Under the pieces are notes generated by a model. That model worked only from the letters and a program-made list of their open reading frames with translations. It made no database searches and had not been told where the DNA came from. A program made the position numbers and the translations under genes. From positions 3,921,001 through 3,985,000 of the forward strand of contig OY288189.1 of NCBI GenBank assembly GCA_958439205.1: a DNA stretch of 64,000 nt, in the 5' to 3' direction. Below are positions 31,861 through 39,317 of the stretch, piece by piece; position 1 is the first letter of the stretch; each line of letters opens with the position of its first letter. This DNA is from an uncultured Allorhizobium sp. Lineage in GTDB: Bacteria > Pseudomonadota > Alphaproteobacteria > Rhizobiales > Rhizobiaceae.

Positions 31861-32466
31861 ATGCAGAAACTGAGATACTACGCGGCTCCCAAAGCGGAAA
31901 CGAAAACGCCGCCATCCTCAAAGGCAGTCCATACCGAGTTCCTCAGAACCGGTCGGATCTCGCGTAGCCGCGAGGACTGGCTGCCGGACGAGCGACGCTA
32001 TCTTTCCTACGAGGAGGTGGCGGCACGGACGGGTCGGCGGCTTGAGCGGGCGGCAGAGACAACTCACGAGCGGATTAACGGCTTCCATCGCTCGATCAAG
32101 TTTCCCAAGGTCATCTTCCACCGTACGCTGAACAACAGCCCGCATCTCGGCTACTGTCATGTGACGGCGGCGCGCACGAATTTCGCGCAATATGCCGATG
32201 TAAAATGGGCCTTCTACATCGCCAATTTCTTTGCCGAGCTTGGCGGTCAAGAGGTGTTCTTCGAGCAGATCAAGCAGAATTACGGACGGATGTATTTCGC
32301 CGTGGCGATCAAGCCTGAGGCGGAGGCCAAGTCGATGGCTATCGACCGTTCGTTCCGCAACAATGGCCTGCTGTTCCAGACGGTGGATCCGAAAGAGGCG
32401 CTGCGGAACGTGCTGATGCTCGGCGCACGAGACGCCGAGCTCAGGAAGATCATCGCAAAGCTTTGA
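31861..32466 (+). CDS. Conserved-looking hypothetical protein, unrecognised
   Basis: 201 residues, basic, without signal peptide or membrane helix. Distinct features are HTEFLRTGRISRSREDWLPDERRYLSYEEVAARTGR near the N-terminus (key R-T-G-R-x-S-R-S and L-P-D-E-R-R-Y-L), and a mixed alpha/beta C-terminal part with GYCHVTAARTNFAQY and GRMYFAVAIKP. The even codon use and lack of frameshift support a real gene. I do not recognise the family with confidence; it may be one of the Rhizobiales-specific DUFs. It converges with the degenerate GGDEF gene, 16 bp apart. Confidence 0.7.
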   Translation: MQKLRYYAAPKAETKTPPSSKAVHTEFLRTGRISRSREDWLPDERRYLSYEEVAARTGRRLERAAETTHERINGFHRSIKFPKVIFHRTLNNSPHLGYCHVTAARTNFAQYADVKWAFYIANFFAELGGQEVFFEQIKQNYGRMYFAVAIKPEAEAKSMAIDRSFRNNGLLFQTVDPKEALRNVLMLGARDAELRKIIAKL

Positions 32467-32482
32467 GCGTGGAGTTCGACGC

Positions 32483-33562
32483 TCAGGCGCCGAAACCGCC
32501 GACCGGCTTCTTCTTGTAGAGCAGCCAATCCTTTGACACATAGTCGCTTGCGCCGTAGATCGTCACGGTGTCGCCGCCGGCTGCCTTCGAGGTGGCGAGC
32601 GCCTTTTCAGCGAAGTTGGTGAAGTCGAATGCGTTCGGGGCCTGCTCGGAGAAGCAGATGCCGAAGGACATGCCGAGCTGGCCCATGCGGGCACCGGTCG
32701 ACGAGCCGACGAAATTGGTGGCCTTGAGCTTGGCGCGAACGAGATCGACGACGCGGCTGATCTCTTCCTGATCCGACGTGTAGAGCAGCAGGCCGAAGCG
32801 GCCGGCATCGAAGCGGCAGGCGAGATCGCCACCGCCGGACACGGCTTCCAGCACCTTGGCGACCTGCATCAGGAAGCGCTCGGCAACAGCCGGGCCCATC
32901 TGCTCCTGGATGCGGGCGTAATCGTCGATCTCGCCGATCGCGACGCCGCAGAGCACCGGCATTTCCGGGTTTGCATAGATCTTGGCGACGGCCTTGTTGA
33001 AGGCGCGGCGGCTGGCAAGGCGGGTGACCGGATCCACGAACTTCGCGGCTTCGGCCTCTTCCGCCTCACGCTGCAGGTCGGCGAGCGATGCCGTCTTGTC
33101 GACGACGGCGCGCACGACATTGCTGTTCTGGTGGGCGCGCTTTTCGGTCGCCGCCTTCAGCATCTTGATCGACTGGCCAAGCGGCGTGCCTTCGAGATCG
33201 GCTTCCGTCAGGATGGTCTTGGAGGCATGGCCGATGACGCGGCCGTAATCGGTGAGCGAGATCTTCTCCTCGTTGAGGAGCGAGATAAAGTTGCTCATCT
33301 CGGCGCGAACCTGGCCATTCTGGCGGCTCAGAAGCCCGTCTTCGTGGTGATGCGGCAGATATTTGCGGCCGAGTTCGTCGAGCGCTTCCTGGGACTTGAT
33401 CTTGCCGAGGGCGATGAATTCGCGCACGAGTTCCGGATTGCTGCCCGAATAGGCCTCGTAGACCAGTTCGTAATTGCGCGGCAGACCGTCTATGCCCATC
33501 TGATGCATGGCGGTCGCGACGCGTAGCGCAATGCTTGCGGCCGGATTCTTGACTTGCTGCAT
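32483..33562 (-). CDS. GGDEF-fold protein with degenerate active site
   Basis: 359 residues. An N-terminal helical region of unknown type (1-165) precedes a GGDEF-type domain: DPVTRLASRRAFNKAV (177-192) matches the usual D-x-L-T-x-L-x-N-R-R start, and CGVAIGEIDDYARI matches the metal-binding strand. The catalytic GG(D/E)EF loop, however, reads Asp252-Ala-Gly-Arg-Phe256, so cyclic-di-GMP synthesis is not expected. The protein more likely binds GTP or c-di-GMP or acts as a scaffold. The start at 33562 follows GGGGAAG. It is divergent from tsaC. Confidence 0.85.
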   Translation of the reverse strand: MQQVKNPAASIALRVATAMHQMGIDGLPRNYELVYEAYSGSNPELVREFIALGKIKSQEALDELGRKYLPHHHEDGLLSRQNGQVRAEMSNFISLLNEEKISLTDYGRVIGHASKTILTEADLEGTPLGQSIKMLKAATEKRAHQNSNVVRAVVDKTASLADLQREAEEAEAAKFVDPVTRLASRRAFNKAVAKIYANPEMPVLCGVAIGEIDDYARIQEQMGPAVAERFLMQVAKVLEAVSGGGDLACRFDAGRFGLLLYTSDQEEISRVVDLVRAKLKATNFVGSSTGARMGQLGMSFGICFSEQAPNAFDFTNFAEKALATSKAAGGDTVTIYGASDYVSKDWLLYKKKPVGGFGA

Positions 33563-33780
33563 CTGTCCACTTCCCCGAATGACGCTTTTCAGTCTCTTGG
33601 CTAAACCATAGGCGAACAACTCTTTCTTTCGGTTACGTCGGTAGTTAAAATTCGAACGGTTTACGCACCCCCTTAAAAAAATAGGGTGGAATCTGGGGTT
33701 GCTTGCGCCGAAAAAGAGGTTTGCCGCCTTGCCCGGCTCGGGATATGGACGGGCAAAGGCAGACTGGAAGGCTCGGAGAC

Positions 33781-34773
33781 ATGGCGCGGATCATCCCGAT
33801 CGCAACAGATACGGACAGAGCGGAGGCGATCGCAGCTGCCACCGACGTGCTGTTGCGCCATCGGCCCGTGGCCATCCCCACAGAGACCGTCTACGGGCTT
33901 GCCGCCGACGCCACCCATCCGGCAGCCATCACTTCCATCTACGAGACCAAAGGGCGCCCGCACTTCAACCCGCTGATCTGCCATATGGCGGATCTTGCCA
34001 TGGCGGAGCGTTATGCCGTGTTCGACCCGATCTCGCGCAAGCTGGCCGAGGCCTTCTGGCCCGGGCCGCTGACGCTGGTGCTTCCGCTGAAAGAGAACTG
34101 CGGCATCCACCCGCTGGCCACGGCAGGGCTCGAGACTGTCGGCATTCGCGTACCCGTCGGGTTTACAGCAGAGCTCATCGGCAGCCTGGGGCGCCCACTT
34201 GCTGCACCCAGCGCCAACTCATCCGGGCGCATCAGCCCAACCACCGCTCACCATGTCGAGGCCGATCTCGGCGAGAAGATCGAGGTCATCGTCGATGGCG
34301 GCCCCTGCCCCGTCGGGGTGGAATCGACGATCGTGAAGGTCGAGGACGGCGAGATCCGGCTTCTGCGACCCGGCGGGATCGAGGCCGAGGCGATCGAAGC
34401 GGTAACGGGCAAGACCGTCATCCGGCCCAAGGCGTCCGGCACTGCAGCGATCGAAGCGCCCGGCATGCTCGCCTCGCATTATGCGCCCAACGCTTCGGTG
34501 CGACTGAATGCGACAGAGGTGTCGAGCGCGGAAGCCTTGATCGCTTTCGGGTCCGACGACATATCCGGAGCATCGACCGCAACGGCCGTGTTCAACCTCA
34601 GCCCCGATGGCGACCTTGCCGAGGCCGCCAGCAATCTCTTCGATTTTCTGAAGCGTGCGGATGCGAGCGGGGCTGCGGGCATTGCCGTGGCACCGATCCC
34701 GGACGAGGGCCTGGGCGAAGCGATCAACGACCGGCTGATGCGGGCGGCGGCACCCCGCGGGACCGAGGGATGA
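33781..34773 (+). CDS. tsaC: L-threonylcarbamoyladenylate synthase (Sua5/TsaC type)
   Basis: 330 residues, the longer Sua5 form: a YrdC domain (about 8-195, with PTETVYGLAADA, KGRPHFNPL and APSANSSGRISPT) plus a C-terminal Sua5 domain (about 205-330) beginning after LRPGGIEAEAIE. It makes threonylcarbamoyl-AMP from Thr, bicarbonate and ATP for the t6A37 tRNA modification. The ATG at 33781 follows CGGAG. The next gene overlaps its stop by four bases. Confidence 0.95.
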   Translation: MARIIPIATDTDRAEAIAAATDVLLRHRPVAIPTETVYGLAADATHPAAITSIYETKGRPHFNPLICHMADLAMAERYAVFDPISRKLAEAFWPGPLTLVLPLKENCGIHPLATAGLETVGIRVPVGFTAELIGSLGRPLAAPSANSSGRISPTTAHHVEADLGEKIEVIVDGGPCPVGVESTIVKVEDGEIRLLRPGGIEAEAIEAVTGKTVIRPKASGTAAIEAPGMLASHYAPNASVRLNATEVSSAEALIAFGSDDISGASTATAVFNLSPDGDLAEAASNLFDFLKRADASGAAGIAVAPIPDEGLGEAINDRLMRAAAPRGTEG

Positions 34774-36206
34774 CTGAGATGACCGTGACCATGAGCCTTG
34801 CTGAGCGTCTGCGCGCCTTTGTCGACATCGTCGGCGAGGCCAATGCGCTGACCTCCGCCCATGATATCAAGCCCTATCTGATGGAGAACCGGGGGCTCTA
34901 TCACGGCGCCTCGCCGCTGGTGCTCAAGCCCGGCTCGACGCACGAGGTTTCAGCCATCCTCAAGCTCGCCTCCGAGACGGGGACGTCGATCGTGCCGGTC
35001 AGCGGCCGCACCGGGCTTGTCGGCGGGCAAGTGCCGCGCGAAGACGGACACGACGTGCTGCTCTCGCTGGAGCGAATGAACAAGATCCGGGAAGTCGATC
35101 CGGTTGCCGACGTGATCGTCGCCGATGGTGGGGCGATCCTTGCCGATGTGCAGAAGGCGGCCGAGGCGCATGACCGGCTGTTTCCGCTGTCGCTGGGATC
35201 CGAAGGCTCGTGCCGGATCGGCGGCAATCTTGCGACCAATGCCGGCGGAACGGCCGTGCTCGCCTATGGCAATATGCGCCAGCTTTGCCTTGGGTTGGAA
35301 GTCGTTCTGCCGACGGGCGAGATCTGGGATGGCTTGAGGCGGCTGAAGAAAGACAATAGCGGCTATGACTTGCGCGATCTCTTCATCGGCGCGGAGGGCA
35401 CGCTTGGCGTGATCACTGGCGCCGTGCTGAAGATGGTGCCGCGTCCGCGCGGGCGGCAGGTGGCCTATGTCGGACTTGCATCGCCGGATGCGGCGCTCGC
35501 ACTGTTCGAAAAGGCCTCGCAACGCTGCGGATCGGCACTGACCGGCTTCGAGCTTATGCCGCGCATCGGCATCGAATTTACCACGAAGCATATCCCCGGC
35601 GTGCGCGATCCGTTGGCCTCCATCCATCCCTGGTATGCGCTGGTCGACATCTCGACCTCGGATTCTGCCGAGGCAGCAGACGCCATGATGCACGAGCTGC
35701 TCGCCGAGGCGCACGAGGCTGGACTGGTGTCAGATGCGGCGATCGCCAGTTCGATCGCCCAGCAGGATGCCTTCTGGCACCTGCGCGAAAGCATGTCGGA
35801 GGCGCAACGCCCCGAGGGTGGATCGATCAAGCATGACGTCTCCGTGCCGATCTCGCGCATCCCGGCTTTCCTTGCGGAGGCCGACGCTGCGGTGCATGCG
35901 CTGATGCCGGATGCCCGCATCTGCGCCTTCGGGCATCTGGGCGATGGCAACATCCATTACAATATCAGCCAGCCCGTCGGCGCCGACAAGGCCGCCTTCA
36001 TCGCGCGCTGGCGGGAGGTGAATGCCGTGGTGCATGCGGTCGTTCACAAACATACCGGCTCGATCTCGGCGGAACACGGCGTCGGCCAGTTGAAGCGCGA
36101 CGAGCTTGCGGCCAGCCGTCCGGCTATCGAGACCGAACTAATGCGGCGCATCAAGCAGGCCTTCGATCCGGCAGGGATCATGAACCCCGGCAAGGTGATC
36201 GGCTGA
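34770..36206 (+). CDS. FAD-binding oxidoreductase, D-2-hydroxyacid dehydrogenase type (GlcD/D2HGDH-like)
   Basis: 478 residues. A PCMH-type FAD domain (about 45-225, with VPVSGRTGLVGGQVP and GNLATNAGG) is joined to an FAD-oxidase C-terminal domain (about 230-470, with HLGDGNIHYN and HGVGQLKRDEL). These flavoenzymes oxidise D-lactate, glycolate or D-2-hydroxyglutarate and hand electrons to a carrier. GDGNIHYN carries the metal-binding histidine of the D-2-hydroxyglutarate/D-lactate subfamily. Its start overlaps tsaC by four bases; later in-frame ATGs at 34779 and 34791 are alternatives. Substrate not determined. Confidence 0.9.
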   Translation: MTEMTVTMSLAERLRAFVDIVGEANALTSAHDIKPYLMENRGLYHGASPLVLKPGSTHEVSAILKLASETGTSIVPVSGRTGLVGGQVPREDGHDVLLSLERMNKIREVDPVADVIVADGGAILADVQKAAEAHDRLFPLSLGSEGSCRIGGNLATNAGGTAVLAYGNMRQLCLGLEVVLPTGEIWDGLRRLKKDNSGYDLRDLFIGAEGTLGVITGAVLKMVPRPRGRQVAYVGLASPDAALALFEKASQRCGSALTGFELMPRIGIEFTTKHIPGVRDPLASIHPWYALVDISTSDSAEAADAMMHELLAEAHEAGLVSDAAIASSIAQQDAFWHLRESMSEAQRPEGGSIKHDVSVPISRIPAFLAEADAAVHALMPDARICAFGHLGDGNIHYNISQPVGADKAAFIARWREVNAVVHAVVHKHTGSISAEHGVGQLKRDELAASRPAIETELMRRIKQAFDPAGIMNPGKVIG

Positions 36207-36210
36207 TCCG

Positions 36211-36597
36211 ATGACCGGCTCCCCTCGCCTTTCGCTCCGGATCGATCTCGCCAATGGCGCCCGGCTCGGGCCGGGCAAGGCGCAGCTTCTAGCGCTGATC
36301 GAGGAGCATGGTTCGATCCGGGCCGCGGGTGCCGCGATGGGCATGTCCTATCGGCGGGCCTGGCTGCTCGCCGACGAGATCAACCGCATGTTCCGCGAGC
36401 CTTCGATCTTCACCCGGCACGGGGGCAAGAGCGGTGGCGGCGCAGGTTTGACGCCGTTCGGCGAGACGCTGCTCGGCGCCTGCCGACGGATGGATGCGGA
36501 GAGCCGCAAGGCGCTGTCGGCGGATCTGGACTGGCTCCAGAGCGTCGAGGCCGTGGATTTCGTTGCCGAAGGACGCAAGGTCGAAGACGACGGCTGA
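36211..36597 (+). CDS. modE: Short ModE-type molybdenum-responsive regulator (HTH only)
   Basis: 128 residues. A LysR-type winged HTH typical of ModE (LLALIEEHGSIRAAGAAMGMSYRRAWLLADEINRMF) followed by GGGAGLTPFGETLL. Classical ModE has C-terminal TOBE/MOP molybdate-binding domains; these are missing, so molybdate sensing must differ or use another partner. ModC encoded next door does carry a TOBE-type C-terminus. The gene converges on modABC, 17 bp apart at the 3' ends, and a ModE-type dyad lies at the modA promoter. Confidence 0.88.
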   Translation: MTGSPRLSLRIDLANGARLGPGKAQLLALIEEHGSIRAAGAAMGMSYRRAWLLADEINRMFREPSIFTRHGGKSGGGAGLTPFGETLLGACRRMDAESRKALSADLDWLQSVEAVDFVAEGRKVEDDG

Positions 36598-36614
36598 AGG
36601 GTGGTCAGCCTCGT

Positions 36615-37700
36615 TCAGCCCATTGCCCGCCGGAACATCCCTTCCGAAGCGATCGAGACCGTCTTGAACAGGAGATGCACCGGCTTGCCGGGTGCAAGCG
36701 CCAGCTGGCGCAGGGACCGACGCGTGACCTCGGCCACCATCGTCTGGCCCTGACAGTCGACGGTCAGCGTTGCACTTCCGCGCGATCCCTCCCCCACTGC
36801 CACAACACGGCCAGAGAGGCGATTGAGGGCCGAGAGGCCTTCTCCCGGTTCGGTGGCGACGACGATATCGGAGACGGGAACGAAGACGCGCACACGGGTG
36901 CCGACGGGCAGATGCGTTCGCCGCAGAAGAAGGGGGCCAGCGAGCGAAAGCGCTTCAGTCAGGCCGTCCTCCTCATGGTGACCGGTGATTTCTGCCTCGA
37001 TGAAATTCCCGGCCGGAAGATCGCCGAAAGCGCGGGCAACGGTCGCCAAGGCCTCGTCGGGTCTGCCGACGGCCTGCGCTCTTCCATCGGAAAAGGTCAC
37101 GACCGCATTGGCGAGCCGCGCGACCTCCTCGACGGAATGGCTGACATAGAGGATCGGCACGCCGAACTCGTCGCGGATGCGCTCGATATAGGGCAGGATC
37201 TGCGCCTTGAGGCCGCTGTCGAGGGCAGACAGCGGCTCGTCCATCAACAGCAGCTTCGGACTTGTCATCAGGGCGCGGCCGAGGGCCACACGCTGCTTTT
37301 CGCCGCCGGAAAGATTTGCAGGGCGGCGGGTGAGAAGATCAGAGATGCCGAGCAAGGTGGCGATGCGCTCGAGGTCCTCGCGACGCTCCGTGCGCGGCAG
37401 GAGGCGTTCCCCGTAACGCAGGTTCTGCAGAACCGTCAGATGCGGGAAGAGACGGCCTTCCTGGAAGACATAACCGATGCGGCGGCGGTGCGGCGGTAGG
37501 AAGGTCGAAGTGTCACTCCAGCTCTCGCCGTTGAAGATGATGCGCCCCTGCTCCGGCCGGATCAGGCCGGCGACGATGTTGATCAGCGTCGTCTTGCCGG
37601 AGCCGGATGCGCCGAAGAGGGCCGTCAGTCCCTCGCCCAGCGTCAGGTCGGCTGCAAGCGTGAAGTCGCCCTGACGGTGGCGGATTGCGAGCTCCAGCAT
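36615..37700 (-). CDS. modC: Molybdate ABC transporter ATP-binding protein ModC
   Basis: 361 residues. Walker A FGASGSGKTT near residue 30, NLSGGEKQRVALGRALM signature, Walker B LLLMDEPLSALD, then a C-terminal TOBE/MOP domain (about 290-355) that binds oxyanion. It energises molybdate uptake. Its start overlaps the modB stop by one base. Confidence 0.96.
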   Translation of the reverse strand: MLELAIRHRQGDFTLAADLTLGEGLTALFGASGSGKTTLINIVAGLIRPEQGRIIFNGESWSDTSTFLPPHRRRIGYVFQEGRLFPHLTVLQNLRYGERLLPRTERREDLERIATLLGISDLLTRRPANLSGGEKQRVALGRALMTSPKLLLMDEPLSALDSGLKAQILPYIERIRDEFGVPILYVSHSVEEVARLANAVVTFSDGRAQAVGRPDEALATVARAFGDLPAGNFIEAEITGHHEEDGLTEALSLAGPLLLRRTHLPVGTRVRVFVPVSDIVVATEPGEGLSALNRLSGRVVAVGEGSRGSATLTVDCQGQTMVAEVTRRSLRQLALAPGKPVHLLFKTVSIASEGMFRRAMG

Positions 37701-38401
37701 CAGGTGGCTCCCACGCGGGCGGCGATGCGCCGGGAGAGGGATTCGGAGGCAATCAGGGCGCCCAGCGACAGGACGATGGAGATCACCGTCAGGCGCATCG
37801 CGGCGAGGTCTCCGCCGGGGACCTGCGTATAGGTGTAGATCGCAGATGCGAGCGTCTGGGTCTCACCGGGGATGTTGGAAACGAAGGTAATCGTTGCGCC
37901 GAACTCGCCCATGGACTTGGCGAAGGCGAGGATCGCGCCGGCCGCAATGCCCGGCAGGATCAGCGGCAGGGTGACGGTGAAGAAGACGTATGGCGGCGGG
38001 GCGCCGAGGGTCGCGGCAGCCGCTTCGAGGCGGCGGTCGACGGCATCCATGGACAGGCGGATGGAGCGCACCAACAGCGGAAAGCCCATGACGGCGGCGG
38101 CAAGAGCCGCCCCCGTCCAGCGGAAGGAAAATACGAGGCCGAAGGTCTGTTCGAGGAAGGCGCCGACCGTGCCACGGCGGCCGAAGGTAATCAGCAGCAG
38201 ATAACCGGTGACGACAGGCGGCAGGATAAGCGGCAAATGCACAAGGCCGTTCAGAAGCGACTTGCCCCAGAAGTCCTTGCGGGACAGCAGCCAGGCGACC
38301 AGCAGCCCCAGCGGCAGCGAAAAGGCGACGGCCACAGCCGCAACCTTCAGGCTGAGCAGCATCGCGCTCCATTCTTCAGCCGTCAGGGTCAAAAGGGGCA
38401 T
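37700..38401 (-). CDS. modB: Molybdate ABC transporter permease ModB
   Basis: 233 residues with about five transmembrane helices. The EAA-loop reads AAAATLGAPPPYVFFTVTLPLILPGI, and LPPVVTGYLLL matches the ModB/CysT family. It sits between modA (24 bp upstream) and modC in the same operon. Confidence 0.96.
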   Translation of the reverse strand: MPLLTLTAEEWSAMLLSLKVAAVAVAFSLPLGLLVAWLLSRKDFWGKSLLNGLVHLPLILPPVVTGYLLLITFGRRGTVGAFLEQTFGLVFSFRWTGAALAAAVMGFPLLVRSIRLSMDAVDRRLEAAAATLGAPPPYVFFTVTLPLILPGIAAGAILAFAKSMGEFGATITFVSNIPGETQTLASAIYTYTQVPGGDLAAMRLTVISIVLSLGALIASESLSRRIAARVGAT

Positions 38402-38425
38402 CCCGGATGCATGGTCAAGGTCGGT

Positions 38426-39223
38426 TCAGTTGGTCTTGGCAAGCACGGTAAAGCCCGCGGCCGCGAAGATGGCATGGGCGTCTGCCCCTCGCAAGTAAGC
38501 CAGGAAGTCGGCTGCGACAGGGTTCTTGCCGTCTGTGGTCAGCGCCGCCGGATAGATGATTGCCGGGTGGCTCTGCTCTGGGAAACGGTCGAGGATCTTC
38601 ACGGATGGGTCGACCCTGGCATCCGTCTCATAGACGATGCCGAGCGGCGCCTCGCCGCGCGAGACGAGCAGCAGGGCGGCCCGGACGTTCTCGGCTTGCG
38701 CGACCTTGTCCTTCACGCTCTCCCAGACACCGAGGGTTTCGAGCGCTGCCTTGCCATAGGTCCCGGCGGGCACGGCATCGACATTGGCCATCGCGAGGCG
38801 CTCATCGCCGAGAAGGGTGGCCAGCGGGAAATTCGGAACGGTGGTCGTCGTCAGGGCTGAGTCCTTCGGGGCGACGAGCACGATGCGGTTACTCAGGAGA
38901 TCGATGCGGCTTTCGGTCTGGATACGGCCTGCCTGATCGAGGTGATCCATCCATTTGAGATCGGCCGAAATGAAGATATCCGCCGGTGCGCCCTCCTCGA
39001 TCTGCTTGGCGAGTGCCGAGCTTCCGGCAAAGGAGAACCTGACATCCGCACCGCCAGCGGCCTTCCAGGCGGTGGCCACTTGCTCGATGCTTTCCTTGAG
39101 GCTTGCGGCTGCAAAGACGGTCACAGGCTGTTGCGCGCGGGCGGGTTCTGCAAGTGCTGTTCCCACTGCGAGCGCCAGCGCCGTTACCAATGCGGCAGTG
39201 ATTGGCTTGAAAGACCTGACCAA
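38426..39223 (-). CDS. modA: Molybdate-binding periplasmic protein ModA
   Basis: 265 residues. I chose a TTG start at 39223 because GGGAGG precedes it and the frame upstream runs through the Mo box; the resulting signal peptide ends near AEPARAQQ (about residue 31). The mature domain shows the ModA pattern VFAAASLKESIEQVATAWKA, FSFAGSSALAKQIEEGAPADIFIS and GTYGKAALETLGVW. It captures molybdate in the periplasm. First gene of modABC. The ModE-type palindrome sits directly upstream of the ribosome site. Confidence 0.94.
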   Translation of the reverse strand: MVRSFKPITAALVTALALAVGTALAEPARAQQPVTVFAAASLKESIEQVATAWKAAGGADVRFSFAGSSALAKQIEEGAPADIFISADLKWMDHLDQAGRIQTESRIDLLSNRIVLVAPKDSALTTTTVPNFPLATLLGDERLAMANVDAVPAGTYGKAALETLGVWESVKDKVAQAENVRAALLLVSRGEAPLGIVYETDARVDPSVKILDRFPEQSHPAIIYPAALTTDGKNPVAADFLAYLRGADAHAIFAAAGFTVLAKTN

Positions 39224-39237
39224 GTTCGCCTCCCATT

Positions 39238-39261
39238 CGATATATCCCGATGGATATATCG
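39238..39261 (-). promoter_or_regulatory. Mo box (ModE operator) at the modA promoter
   Basis: CGATATATCC-CGAT-GGATATATCG is a perfect 10-4-10 palindrome whose TATAT-containing arms match ModE sites. It lies 15 bp upstream of the modA start, overlapping where RNA polymerase or ribosome access is set. It implies repression of modABC under molybdate sufficiency by the ModE-like protein encoded at 36211. Confidence 0.8.
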
Positions 39262-39275
39262 ATAGCCAAAAACAA

Positions 39276-39299
39276 ACCCGCCGACAAGAGCCGGCGGGT
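39276..39299 (-). terminator. Terminator of the DUF1217 gene
   Basis: ACCCGCCG pairs perfectly with CGGCGGGT around an 8-base loop. On the minus strand TTTGTTTTTGG follows, 19 bp after the gene stop and just before the modA promoter. Confidence 0.85.
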
Positions 39300-39317
39300 C
39301 GCGTTGAGAGGTCGGGT

